A stretch of DNA of 64,000 nucleotides from Blautia sp. AF19-10LB (GTDB taxonomy: Bacteria > Bacillota > Clostridia > Lachnospirales > Lachnospiraceae), in assembly GCF_003461245.1 (NCBI RefSeq), contig NZ_QTWS01000001.1:17496-81495 (forward strand). The letters are read 5' to 3'. Both the position numbers and the translations under genes were made by a program. Under the pieces are notes generated by a model. The model was not told where the DNA came from. It searched no databases and saw only the letters and a list, made by a program, of their open reading frames with translations. Positions 44,305 to 52,722 of this stretch are shown here, piece after piece. Within the stretch, counting starts at the first letter, position 1, and every line of letters starts with the position of its first letter.

Positions 44305-45123
44305 TTATTTGGCGAGAAGTTCATCGAGAAGCTGGTGGATGGTTTTGTTCAGTACCGGATGACGGTAGTGTGATGCGATCTCATCCATCGGTTTCAGCAC
44401 AAAATCACGGTTTTGCACGTCGATATGCGGAATGTGAAGATCCGGAGTGTCGATGATCTCATTGTCATAAAAGAGAATGTCAAGATCCAGGGTACGTGGC
44501 CCCCAGTGGATCAGGCGTTCGCGGTTGGCTTCTGCCTCCAGTTCATGAAGTCTGTCGAGCAGTTCTTCCGGAGTCAGGAGTGTACGGAGTCTCAGGACTC
44601 CATTCAGAAATTCATCCTGTTCTACACCACCGTAAGGTTCTGTGACCAGATATTTGGACACAGCTTCCACTTCGCAGTCTGGTGTATCTTTGAGTCCCTG
44701 GATCCCGTTATCCAGGTATTTCTTTTTGTCCCCGAGGTTGGAGCCGAAAGCTACATAGGCAGTGTGCCAGCTTCTGGTGATCTCAACGGCAACGGTATCG
44801 AGCGGAAGCCCTACAGGAGCCCATGGTTTCTCGATGCGGAGTGTGATCTTTTTTAATAAGGGCAGTTCCGAAAGGAGCATCTGGCAGAGATTTTCGGCGA
44901 GAGCTTCGAGAAGTTTGTAGGTGTGCTCTTTGGCGAACTTCGTGATCATGTGGCTGACTTCTCCGTAATGGATGGAGGCTGTCAGCTCATCGGTCAGGCC
45001 GGCCTTTCGGGTATCTGTGTAAAGAGTCGCAGATACGACAAATTTCTGTCCGAGTACATTTTCCTCCGGAAATACTCCGTGGTTTGCAAAAATCTCAAGG
45101 TTTCTGATCTCGATCTTATCCAT
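44305..45123 (-). CDS. FolB-FolK fusion: dihydroneopterin aldolase + HPPK
   Basis: A 272-aa bifunctional folate enzyme. Residues 1-118 are FolB (MDKIEIRNLEIFANHGVFPEE, IHYGEVSHMITKF, TYKLLEALAENLCQ), which turns dihydroneopterin into 6-hydroxymethyldihydropterin. Residues 119-272 are FolK (AYVAFGSNLGDKKKYLDNGI, RERLIHWGPRTLDLDILFYD, IPHIDVQNRDFVLKPM), which pyrophosphorylates that product. The stop of folP and the start share one base, so translation is coupled. FolB-FolK fusions are common in clostridia. Confidence 0.95.
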   Translation of the reverse strand: MDKIEIRNLEIFANHGVFPEENVLGQKFVVSATLYTDTRKAGLTDELTASIHYGEVSHMITKFAKEHTYKLLEALAENLCQMLLSELPLLKKITLRIEKPWAPVGLPLDTVAVEITRSWHTAYVAFGSNLGDKKKYLDNGIQGLKDTPDCEVEAVSKYLVTEPYGGVEQDEFLNGVLRLRTLLTPEELLDRLHELEAEANRERLIHWGPRTLDLDILFYDNEIIDTPDLHIPHIDVQNRDFVLKPMDEIASHYRHPVLNKTIHQLLDELLAK

Positions 45124-45938
45124 TATTTTATGTTCCTTCCAAGAATTGCTTCAGTCATCAGTACGGCACGTTTGTTTTCTTTGACATCGTGGACGCGGAC
45201 GAAAGCACAGCCCTTCATAACGCCGATGACGGAAGTGGCAATGGTACCTTCTACACGCTGGTCAACCGGGAGATCCAGAGCAAGACCGATCATGGACTTG
45301 CGGGAAGTTCCGAGCAGTACCGGGAATCCAAGGTGCTGGAAAAGTTCCAGATGGTTCATGGTCTCCAGGTTCATCTCGTAAGTTTTGCCGAAGCCTACAC
45401 CCGGGTCGAGGATGATGCGCTCATCTTTGATGCCGGCTTTTCTTGCGATGTTGACACATTCCTGTGTCTCTGCAAGCATATCAATAAGGAAGTTATTGTA
45501 TTCTGTGTTTGCCTTATTGTGCATCAGGCAGCAGGCAGCGTCGTGCTTTGCGATGACACCGGCCATTTCCGGGTCGTATTTGAGTCCCCAGACATCGTTT
45601 ACAAGGTCTGCGCCTGCCTGAACAGCGACATCAGCAACGCTTCCTTTGTAAGTGTCAACGGAGATCGGCACGTCGAAATGCTTGCGGAGTGCCTCGATGA
45701 CTGGAACGACACGGGCAGCTTCTTCCTCTGCACTGACCGGTGTATGGCCCGGACGGGTAGACTCGCCGCCGACATCCAGAATATCCGCACCGTCAGCGAT
45801 CATGGCTTCTGCGTGCTTGAGGGCGTGATCCATGGTGTTCCATTTGCCGCCGTCTGAGAAGGAATCCGGTGTTACGTTGAGGATTCCCATGATATATGTT
45901 CTGTTAGTTACATCGAATTCACGATTTCCTATTTTCAT
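45123..45938 (-). CDS. folP: Dihydropteroate synthase
   Basis: A 271-aa TIM-barrel enzyme joining hydroxymethyldihydropterin pyrophosphate with p-aminobenzoate; the sulfonamide target. The first signature is YIMGILNVTPDSFSDGGK; then GADILDVGGESTRPGHTPV, PISVDTYKGSVA, DLVNDVWGLK, IILDPGVGFGKT and LLGTSRKSMIG. Its substrates come from the FolB-FolK fusion and the pabABC genes next door. Its start is 13 bases downstream of the HD gene stop. Confidence 0.96.
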   Translation of the reverse strand: MKIGNREFDVTNRTYIMGILNVTPDSFSDGGKWNTMDHALKHAEAMIADGADILDVGGESTRPGHTPVSAEEEAARVVPVIEALRKHFDVPISVDTYKGSVADVAVQAGADLVNDVWGLKYDPEMAGVIAKHDAACCLMHNKANTEYNNFLIDMLAETQECVNIARKAGIKDERIILDPGVGFGKTYEMNLETMNHLELFQHLGFPVLLGTSRKSMIGLALDLPVDQRVEGTIATSVIGVMKGCAFVRVHDVKENKRAVLMTEAILGRNIK

Positions 45939-45951
45939 GACAGGTTCTCCT

Positions 45952-46443
45952 TTAGTATTGAATTGTCATATTTTTTTTCTGCGGGGACCAGTAGCATTCT
46001 GGTTCTGCCACACAGAGAAAACAATTCCTGGATTTTTTGTCAGCTTCGTAGATGAGCTGGCTGAGCACTGGAACCTCATCACTGGAAGAACGGTGCTCGC
46101 GGATCGCAGAGAGGATCGCTTCTTTTTCTTCGGAAGAGAAGTCAAGGTCAGAAAGGATCGTTTCTGCAATGCGGGCACCTGCCTCGTCGTGAGGTGTCCC
46201 GACAGTATACTGTTCTGCACGGCCGATATCATGGAGAAGGGCAGTGCAGTAAATAAGTTCACGGGGACAGGAAATTCCACGTTCCAGTGAAAATATGTAA
46301 GCAAGACGTGCTACATCAAGGAAATGCTCCGGGGTGTGCCGGCAGAATATACGGTCTGCCTCAAGTCGGGTCAGTTCCTTAAGATTCTGCTGATAGAGGG
46401 GGTGTTCCCAGATTTCCTGGACTCTCTTCATCGCTGGCTCCAT
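45952..46443 (-). CDS. HD-domain phosphohydrolase of the folate operon
   Basis: A 163-aa HD protein with metal ligands in RHTPEHFLDVARLAYIF, TALLHDIGRAEQY, PHDEAGARIAE and IREHRSS. The C-terminus has cysteines in SRNCFLCVAEPECYW. It lies between folE and folP, sharing a base with each side's stop/start region. The operon has no nudix (NudB) or other enzyme for removing phosphates from dihydroneopterin triphosphate, so the HD protein is a candidate for that step (inference). Confidence 0.85.
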   Translation of the reverse strand: MEPAMKRVQEIWEHPLYQQNLKELTRLEADRIFCRHTPEHFLDVARLAYIFSLERGISCPRELIYCTALLHDIGRAEQYTVGTPHDEAGARIAETILSDLDFSSEEKEAILSAIREHRSSSDEVPVLSQLIYEADKKSRNCFLCVAEPECYWSPQKKNMTIQY

Positions 46444-47000
46444 CAGTCTTTTACCATGGCGAGGAACTGTTTCTGGAGTTCGATATTATTCTTGAATTCG
46501 CCTCTGGTGATAACGGTCATGGTCTTGCTGCCTGGTTTCTTGATTCCGCGCATTGTCATGCAGGTGTGTTCTGCTTCAAGCATGACCATAACTCCCTTTG
46601 GTTCAAGAACACGATCCAGGGCATCTGCGATCTGAACAGTCAGTCGTTCCTGGATCTGCGGTCTTCTTGCATAAACGTCTACAGTACGGGCGAGCTTGCT
46701 GAGACCGGTTACTTTGCCATTCGGGATATAGGCAATGTGTGCCTTGCCGTAAAATGGCATCAGATGATGTTCGCACATGGAATAAAAAGTGATGTCCTTT
46801 TCGAGAACCATCTCGTTGTTCTCTACCTGGAACTGTTTCAGAAGATGCTGGTCAGCTTCTTCGTCCAGACCACCGTAGATTTCGGTGCACATACGTGCGA
46901 TACGGTCTGGTGTATCTTTAAGTCCTTCACGGTCAGGATTTTCACCGATCCCTTCGAGAAGAAGACGGATCGCCTGTTCTACTTTTGCTTTGTCTACCAT
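46443..47000 (-). CDS. folE: GTP cyclohydrolase I
   Basis: A 185-aa enzyme converting GTP to dihydroneopterin triphosphate, the first step of folate synthesis. Zinc ligands are in [20 protein letters not shown] and in [41 protein letters not shown] is the family signature. The start is taken at ATG 46998-47000, 12 bases after AAGGAGG; a TTG at 47012 directly abuts the ribosome site and is unlikely. It heads the operon folE-HD-folP-folBK and is preceded by a tetrahydrofolate riboswitch with its terminator. Confidence 0.95.
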   Translation of the reverse strand: MVDKAKVEQAIRLLLEGIGENPDREGLKDTPDRIARMCTEIYGGLDEEADQHLLKQFQVENNEMVLEKDITFYSMCEHHLMPFYGKAHIAYIPNGKVTGLSKLARTVDVYARRPQIQERLTVQIADALDRVLEPKGVMVMLEAEHTCMTMRGIKKPGSKTMTVITRGEFKNNIELQKQFLAMVKD

Positions 47001-47095
47001 AAAAAATGACAACCTCCTTGAAATATAAATAAAAATTTACGATACCATGGAGATTGTCTTTTTTTTGTCGAGGTAATACTGTGATTTATAAAAGC

Positions 47096-47162
47096 AAAAA
47101 GATATCTCCAATTGTGATAGAACGTATGTCGAAAAACGTATCCCTACACAATATGAGATATC
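47096..47162 (-). terminator. Riboswitch-controlled terminator hairpin before folE
   Basis: On the minus strand GATATCTC (47162-47155) pairs with GAGATATC (47108-47101), ATTGTG with CACAAT and further inner pairs, followed by T5. It lies ~95 bases before the folE start, downstream of the aptamer. Confidence 0.7.
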
Positions 47163-47177
47163 CTCTTATATTGTCGC

Positions 47178-47265
47178 AACGGGTGCGGGCTCTATACCGT
47201 AAGACGTACTTTTCGTTTCAGCGACAACTCCCCATTCGCTGAACACTTGACGCATAAAGTCCTAT
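47178..47265 (-). promoter_or_regulatory. Tetrahydrofolate (THF) riboswitch aptamer
   Basis: Read on the minus strand: GCGTCAAGTGT, then hairpin TCAGCGAATGGGGAGTTGTC, GCTGA, then AACGAAAAGTACGTC, TTACGGTAT and GCCCGCACCC. This follows the THF consensus (GCGUUAAGUGU, hairpin with GAAUGGGAUGUCGUC, AACGAA, GCGGU, UCCGCUCC). A switching hairpin ACAATAT...ATATTGT overlaps the start of the terminator stem, giving two exclusive folds. High folate should end transcription before folE. Confidence 0.8.
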
Positions 47266-47398
47266 TTTGCATATCATTCATTTCGAGTTTAGTATAGCAT
47301 ATATGCATGAGATATAAAAGATAAAATTTATCGAAAAAAGGCATCATTTTACAGCAAACTGATAAAAAAAGACAATATTCGATGGAAAAAGATAAACC

Positions 47399-47427
47399 TT
47401 GACGGCAAGGGCTGGCTGTGGTAGCAT
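47399..47427 (+). promoter_or_regulatory. pab operon promoter
   Basis: TTGACG (47399-47404), 17 bases, TAGCAT (47422-47427). Confidence 0.55.
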
Positions 47428-47473
47428 AGAGTTACTTTATAGAAAAAAGAGATTCGCAGATTACGGACCGATC

Positions 47474-47525
47474 AGGGATAACGACTGTGTGCATTTTTTT
47501 GTGCGCGGTTGTTGTCCCTTTTTTT
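47474..47525 (+). terminator. Strong leader terminator (attenuator) before pabA
   Basis: A 20-bp stem with no mismatches other than G-U pairs (47474-47493 with 47500-47519) and a 6-base T loop is followed by T7. It lies between the predicted promoter and pabA, so it probably attenuates the pab operon. No known aptamer was recognised in the ~45-base leader before it. Confidence 0.75.
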
Positions 47526-47554
47526 GTATGTTTTTAATGCAGGAGGGAACGCAT

Positions 47555-48130
47555 ATGTATTTGATGATCGATAATTATGATTCATTTGTATATAATCTCA
47601 AGGCTTACTTTGAGGAACTGGGACGGAAGATCCTGGTGCGGCGCAGTGACCAGATCACGATGGAGGAGATTGAGAAAATGAACCCGGAGGGGATCATCCT
47701 TTCCCCGGGACCGAAGCGTCCGTGGGATGCGGCTGTGTGTGTGGAGGCAGTCAGGAGATTTCAGGGAAGGATTCCGATCCTCGGAGTCTGCCTTGGACAT
47801 CAGGTGCTTGGATTCTGCAGCGGTGCGTCTGTCCACAAGGGGGAGCGTCCGATGCATGGTAAGGTTACACCGCTCCACAACCAGGGAACGGGAGTTTTTG
47901 GCGGGCTTCCTGAGAAGTTTCGTGTGACGAGATATCATTCTCTGATCGTAGATAAGGAAAGTGTTCCCTCAGAATGGCAGGTGGACGCTGTGGCAGAGGA
48001 TGGAGCTGTTATGGGAATCTCTCATAAGATACTGCCTTTGTACGGCGTGCAGTTCCACCCGGAGGCAGTTCTTACGGAGTATGGACATGAGATCCTTGAG
48101 AATTTCTGCCGGATCGCGGAGAATGCGTGA
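47555..48130 (+). CDS. pabA: Aminodeoxychorismate/anthranilate synthase glutaminase subunit
   Basis: A 191-aa class I glutamine amidotransferase: MYLMIDNYDSFVYNLKAYF at the start, SPGPKRPWD, the catalytic Cys in ILGVCLGHQVLGF, and His/Glu in YGVQFHPEAVLTEYG. It supplies ammonia to the PabB subunit. ATG 47555 follows GGAGGGAACGC; a longer frame from 47399 runs through the leader hairpin and is not protein. Its place ahead of pabB and pabC makes PABA rather than tryptophan synthesis the role. Confidence 0.93.
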   Translation: MYLMIDNYDSFVYNLKAYFEELGRKILVRRSDQITMEEIEKMNPEGIILSPGPKRPWDAAVCVEAVRRFQGRIPILGVCLGHQVLGFCSGASVHKGERPMHGKVTPLHNQGTGVFGGLPEKFRVTRYHSLIVDKESVPSEWQVDAVAEDGAVMGISHKILPLYGVQFHPEAVLTEYGHEILENFCRIAENA

Positions 48131-48235
48131 GCTATATAGCAATGATGCATTTATATATAGAAGAAAAATGAATTTTTATACAATAGCAGTTTCTGCAAAA
48201 AAGTGAGCAGGGATTAATGACAGGAAGGAAAAACT

Positions 48236-49597
48236 ATGTACCATAAACAACGACAGATCAAAAAATTAACTACATATATACCGGTGGCAGAAACTTTCCG
48301 CGCGCTGGCATCGGAGCAGGATTGTGTATTCCTGGATTCTTCTCTGGTCAATGACCTTGGAAGATTTTCCATTATTGGAGCCTGCCCGTACCTCAAACTG
48401 GTGAAGGACGGGGAGAAATTTTTTATCAATGAAAAAGAAGAGACAGGGATCACCTTTGAAGATTATCTGCGAAACTACCTGAGAGACCATGTCGATCAGA
48501 ATGAGAGCGAGCTTCCGCTGGTCTCCGGCGCAGTGGGATATTTTTCTTATGATTATGGGCGCAAACTGCAGGGCGTTCCGTCCGGGGAAAAAGACCTCGT
48601 GGAGATCCCGGATGCCGTGCTGACCTTTTATGATGTCTATCTCATTGAGGACTGTCACCAGAAAGAAGCATATCTGGTTGCAAATGGGATCACAGCGGAT
48701 GCTTCTGAGAAGATCCGGGAAATGGAGCAGAAAATCCGGCAGCGGACAGAGAGAAAAGAAGAACAGAGAGTTCCTCACAATATCATCGTAACACCGAACT
48801 TCGAAAAAGAAGAATACAAAAAAGCCGTGGACGACATGATCCACTATATTATAGAAGGAGATATCTACATCACAAACATGACACAGCAGCTCACCATCGA
48901 GAGCGATAAGGCTCCACTGGATGTTTTTTATGACCTTCGCAAAAACAATCCGTCACCGTTCGGCGGGTACATGGATCATGGCGATTTCCAGATCGTCTGT
49001 GCTTCTCCGGAACGTTTCCTCAAGATGAAAAAAGGTCACGTCAACACAAGACCGATCAAAGGTACACGAAAAAGAGGCGCGACTCTGGAAGAAGACCTTC
49101 TGATGCGTACCGAACTGGAAAACTCTGAGAAGGACAAGAGTGAACTCCTGATGATCGTCGATCTGGAACGAAATGACCTGAATCGGGTGTGTAAACCGGG
49201 CAGTGTGAAGGTGACAGAACTTTTTACAGTAGAAGAATACGCGACTGTTTTTCACCTCGTTTCTGACATCGAGGGAGCTCTGGAAGAGGGCAAAAACTTT
49301 GTAGACCTTCTGGAAGCAGCATTTCCAGGCGGGTCGATCACAGGGGCTCCGAAATATCGTGCGATGGAGATCATAGATGAACTTGAACATGGGAAGAGAA
49401 ATCTGTATACTGGATCTATAGGATATCTGACCCTGGATGGAGACTGTGATTTCAACATCGTGATCCGCACTGCCCTTCACAAAGACGGGAAATATTTCCT
49501 CGGCGCAGGCGGCGGCATCACAGCGGAATCTGATCTGGAGTTTGAGTATGAGGAGACGCTCCAGAAAGCGAAGGCGATTCTGGAAGCGTTAAGCTAA
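48236..49597 (+). CDS. pabB: Aminodeoxychorismate synthase component I
   Basis: A 453-aa chorismate-binding enzyme. The N-terminal domain has CVFLDSSLVNDLGRFSIIG and AVGYFSYDYGRKL. The catalytic domain has YIIEGDIYITNMTQQ, SPERFLKMKKGHVNTRPIKG (with the PIKGT Lys that marks PabB over TrpE), DLERNDLNRVCKPGSV and FPGGSITGAPKYRAMEII. It combines chorismate and ammonia to aminodeoxychorismate. AGGAAGG precedes the start; ~105 bases separate it from pabA. Confidence 0.94.
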   Translation: MYHKQRQIKKLTTYIPVAETFRALASEQDCVFLDSSLVNDLGRFSIIGACPYLKLVKDGEKFFINEKEETGITFEDYLRNYLRDHVDQNESELPLVSGAVGYFSYDYGRKLQGVPSGEKDLVEIPDAVLTFYDVYLIEDCHQKEAYLVANGITADASEKIREMEQKIRQRTERKEEQRVPHNIIVTPNFEKEEYKKAVDDMIHYIIEGDIYITNMTQQLTIESDKAPLDVFYDLRKNNPSPFGGYMDHGDFQIVCASPERFLKMKKGHVNTRPIKGTRKRGATLEEDLLMRTELENSEKDKSELLMIVDLERNDLNRVCKPGSVKVTELFTVEEYATVFHLVSDIEGALEEGKNFVDLLEAAFPGGSITGAPKYRAMEIIDELEHGKRNLYTGSIGYLTLDGDCDFNIVIRTALHKDGKYFLGAGGGITAESDLEFEYEETLQKAKAILEALS

Positions 49598-49616
49598 AAA
49601 AGTATGGGGGAACGGT

Positions 49617-50363
49617 ATGGACATTAAATTAGATGAGGGGTTCCAGTTCGGACTGGGTGCATTTGAGACGATTGCAGTAGAAGAGGGAAGACCGATCCTG
49701 CTTGACCGTCATCTGAGGAGACTTGAGAGGGCGGCAGCGTTTTTTGGATTTGGTCCGGCTTCTGTGCGGGGTGTCACAGAAGAAGCGGTCCACAAATTTA
49801 TCGCAGATCAGAGTGAAGAGGAAACACGGCACGGAGCGGTAAAGGTCGTTCTTTCCGGCGAAAACGTGCTCTTTCAGATGCGAGGCAATCCATATACAGA
49901 AGAAAAATATCTCCGGGGATTCGTAGCCGATATCAGCAAGGTGAAACGAAATGAAACCTCTCAGCTTGTGTACCACAAGACCCTGAACTATGGCGACTGC
50001 ATCCTCGAAAAAAGAGCCGCCACAGCAGCCGGGATCCAGGAGAGAGTTTTTCTGAACACCAAAGGGCAGATCTGCGAGGGCGCAGTCAGCAATATTTTCT
50101 TTGTCCGCAAAAACAAGATCTACACTCCACAGCTTTCCTGCGGGCTCCTTCCGGGCATCCTGCGGGAATATGTTCTTGAGAACTTCGAAGTAAACGAAAC
50201 GGTGATCTACCCGGAAGAACTGATGTATTATGACGAATGTTTCGTGACAAATTCCCTCATGGGAGTCATGCCCGTCCGCCAGCTCGGGAACATCTGCTTC
50301 CCCCACAGAACCAGAGCCGACGAAGTCCGGACCCTATACGAAAGCCAGAAAATGTCCCTGTAA
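49617..50363 (+). CDS. pabC: Aminodeoxychorismate lyase
   Basis: A 248-aa PLP fold-type IV enzyme releasing p-aminobenzoate and pyruvate. GLGAFETIAVEEGRPILLDR opens it; the PLP Lys lies in LVYHKTLNYGDCILEK; GQICEGAVSNIFFVRKNKI and LLPGILREYVL are family motifs, and FVTNSLMGVMPVRQL closes the site. It lies 19 bases after pabB with its own site and is followed by a terminator. Confidence 0.9.
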   Translation: MDIKLDEGFQFGLGAFETIAVEEGRPILLDRHLRRLERAAAFFGFGPASVRGVTEEAVHKFIADQSEEETRHGAVKVVLSGENVLFQMRGNPYTEEKYLRGFVADISKVKRNETSQLVYHKTLNYGDCILEKRAATAAGIQERVFLNTKGQICEGAVSNIFFVRKNKIYTPQLSCGLLPGILREYVLENFEVNETVIYPEELMYYDECFVTNSLMGVMPVRQLGNICFPHRTRADEVRTLYESQKMSL

Positions 50364-50379
50364 GGAGGGGCATTTTTTT
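50351..50379 (+). terminator. Terminator of the pab operon
   Basis: ATGTCCCT pairs with AGGGGCAT (one G-U pair), followed by T7; the stem includes the pabC stop. Confidence 0.7.
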
Positions 50380-50507
50380 GTGTACAAAAGTTCACACAAA
50401 AAAATAGATAAAACAACTTGACATTAAAAAATCATATTTGTATAATATCAAAAGTTAGGATGCGAACTAATTTAAGGAATCGGTGAAAGGGGGAACTCGC
50501 TGTTTCG

Positions 50508-50996
50508 ATGAAAGAAACGGAAGAAAAACTGACAAATATGCACGTGGGAAGGCTGATCCATATGATGTCGCATCAGATGAAGCGGGATTCCAACAGTGTG
50601 GCATCGGCGATCGAGAACGATGAGCTGACGATCATGCAGAAACATGTGCTGAAATTTGTTCTTCTGGAGTCTCTCCACAGAGACCTTTATCAGAAGGATA
50701 TTGAAGAAGAATTTCAGATCAGGAAATCCACAGTCACAGGGATCCTCAAACTCATGGAGAAACATGGGTATATTTACAGAGAAAGTGTAAAGAAGGATGC
50801 CAGGCTGAAACGGATCGTTCCGACTGCGAAAGCAGAAGAGATGCGGCCGAAGATCCTGGAACATATCCAGAAAACAGAGGCAAGGCTGATCGAAGGGATA
50901 GCCCCGGAGGATGTTCTGATCTGCAAAAAAGCATTGGGACAGATGCTGTGTAATCTGTCAGAAATGAATAAGGAGGAAAATCAAAAAGATGAATAA
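50508..50996 (+). CDS. MarR-family regulator
   Basis: A 162-aa winged-helix protein: NMHVGRLIHMMSHQMKRDSN, the recognition helix region EEFQIRKSTVTGILKLMEKHGYIYRES, and VKKDARLKRIVPTAKAEEMRP for the wing. Its 3' end overlaps the first ABC exporter gene by 8 bases, the usual layout of a drug-responsive repressor of its own exporter operon. The start at ATG 50508 is somewhat far from the GGGGG element; ATG 50538 is an alternative. Confidence 0.88.
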   Translation: MKETEEKLTNMHVGRLIHMMSHQMKRDSNSVASAIENDELTIMQKHVLKFVLLESLHRDLYQKDIEEEFQIRKSTVTGILKLMEKHGYIYRESVKKDARLKRIVPTAKAEEMRPKILEHIQKTEARLIEGIAPEDVLICKKALGQMLCNLSEMNKEENQKDE

Positions 50997-52722
50997 GACA
51001 CTTTTTAAATCCATCAGAGAATACAAGAAGCAGTCCATGCTGGCTCCAATCCTTGTCATCCTCGAAGTACTGATGGAAGTGCTCATTCCTCTGGAGATGG
51101 CAAAGATCATCGACGTTGGTATCGCCAACGGTGATCTGGGATACATCGTACAGAGGGGGATCATCCTGGTCGCAATGGCGATGCTCGCGCTGTTTTTTGG
51201 CGTGCAGGCCGGAAATATGGCAGCAGTTGCAGCGGCAGGATATGCGAAAAATCTTCGTCACGATATTTTTTATAAGGTACAGGATTTTTCATTCAAAAAC
51301 ATTGACCATTTTTCCACATCCGGTCTGGTCACACGAATGACGACCGATATCACAAACGTACAGATGGCATACATGATGAGTATCCGTCTTCTGGCGAGAG
51401 CTCCGATCATGGTGATCTTATCTTGGGTCATGACACTTTTGATCAATGTCAAGATCGCACTTCTGTTCCTGGTCGTGATCCCGGTTCTCGGCGGCGCACT
51501 GATGTACATTGCAAAAAAAGCACATCCGCATTTTATCAAAGTATTTGACGAGTACGATGAGCTGAACAATTCCGTTCAGGAAAACGTCAACGCTGCCCGT
51601 GTAGTGAAAGCTTTTGTAAGAGAAGATTATGAGGTAAATAAATTCCATGGGGTATCCAAATACGTTTATACCCTGTTCACAAAGGCTGAAAAGATCGTTG
51701 CATGGAATGCGCCGACCATGCAGTTTATGATGTATGCGGTCGTTCTTCTGATCGCTGTGATCGGTGGACGCAGTATTGTGTTTGGAACCATGGAGACAGG
51801 TGAGCTGACAAGTGTGATCGTCTATGCACTGCAGATCCTGATGTCTCTGAATATGGTAACTTTTGTATTTGTTATGATCATGATCGCAGAGGCTTCTACA
51901 GACCGTATCACAGAGGTTCTTAATGAAGTGCCTGAGATGCAGGACAGATCTGATGCAGTCAGAGAAGTCCCGAGCGGCGATATCGTTTTTGACCATGTAA
52001 ACTTCAGCTATGCCGGAGAGGGCGGAAATCTTTCGCTGAAAGATGTAAACCTTCATATTAAATCCGGACAGACAGTCGGAATCATCGGTGGAACAGGAAG
52101 TGCCAAATCCACACTGGTTCAGATGATCCCGAGACTTTACGATGTCACCGGCGGTGCAGTCAAAGTTGGCGGGATCGATGTAAGAGACTACAACCTGGAA
52201 GTGCTCCGTGATCAGGTATCCATGGTGCTCCAGAAAAACGTCCTTTTCTCTGGTTTCATCTACGAAAACATCCGTTGGGGTGATGAGCATGCTTCTGACG
52301 AAGAAGTAAGACGTGTATGTAAGCTGGCGCAGGCAGATGGTTTCGTTACAGAATTCCCGAATGGCTACGATACCATGATCGTTCAGGGTGGAAATAACGT
52401 TTCCGGTGGCCAGAAACAGCGACTCTGTATCGCACGTGCTCTTCTGAAAAAACCGAAGATCCTGATCCTTGACGATTCTACCAGTGCGGTAGATACCAAG
52501 ACAGATGCCCTGATCCGTAAAGCTTTCCGCGAGGAGATCCCGGATACGACCAAGATCATCATTGCACAGCGTGTTTCTTCTATAGAAGATGCGGACCAGA
52601 TCATTGTTCTGGATGGCGGCCAGATTGTCGGAGTGGGAACTTCCGAAGAACTTCTGAAGACAAATGAAATTTACAGAGAAGTATACGAATCTCAGGTGAA
52701 GGGAGGCGAAGAGGATGAGTAA
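50989..52722 (+). CDS. ABC exporter half-transporter (degenerate site), MarR operon
   Basis: A 577-aa exporter half with six helices and an NBD. Walker A reads GGTGSAKST, with Ala in place of the usual Gly before the Lys. The signature is VSGGQKQRL, Walker B is ILILDDSTSAVDT (Asp for the catalytic Glu), and the H-loop is IAQRVSSI (Gln for His). It is therefore the degenerate half of a heterodimer. It resembles the 41709-43490 protein in order and motifs (KKQSMLAPILVILEV vs KKESILAPFFKFLEV), pointing to an old duplication. Confidence 0.88.
   Translation: MNKTLFKSIREYKKQSMLAPILVILEVLMEVLIPLEMAKIIDVGIANGDLGYIVQRGIILVAMAMLALFFGVQAGNMAAVAAAGYAKNLRHDIFYKVQDFSFKNIDHFSTSGLVTRMTTDITNVQMAYMMSIRLLARAPIMVILSWVMTLLINVKIALLFLVVIPVLGGALMYIAKKAHPHFIKVFDEYDELNNSVQENVNAARVVKAFVREDYEVNKFHGVSKYVYTLFTKAEKIVAWNAPTMQFMMYAVVLLIAVIGGRSIVFGTMETGELTSVIVYALQILMSLNMVTFVFVMIMIAEASTDRITEVLNEVPEMQDRSDAVREVPSGDIVFDHVNFSYAGEGGNLSLKDVNLHIKSGQTVGIIGGTGSAKSTLVQMIPRLYDVTGGAVKVGGIDVRDYNLEVLRDQVSMVLQKNVLFSGFIYENIRWGDEHASDEEVRRVCKLAQADGFVTEFPNGYDTMIVQGGNNVSGGQKQRLCIARALLKKPKILILDDSTSAVDTKTDALIRKAFREEIPDTTKIIIAQRVSSIEDADQIIVLDGGQIVGVGTSEELLKTNEIYREVYESQVKGGEEDE

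Noticed and set aside
47178..47265. Purine, preQ1 or 6S RNA instead of THF riboswitch
   Set aside because: None of their consensus cores fit; the GCGUCAAGUGU / GAAUGGGGAGUUGUC / AACGAA order matches the THF aptamer, and the downstream genes are folate genes.
47399..47554. N-terminal extension of pabA by 52 codons
   Set aside because: It runs through the promoter -10 region and the leader hairpin; ATG 47555 matches the family start.
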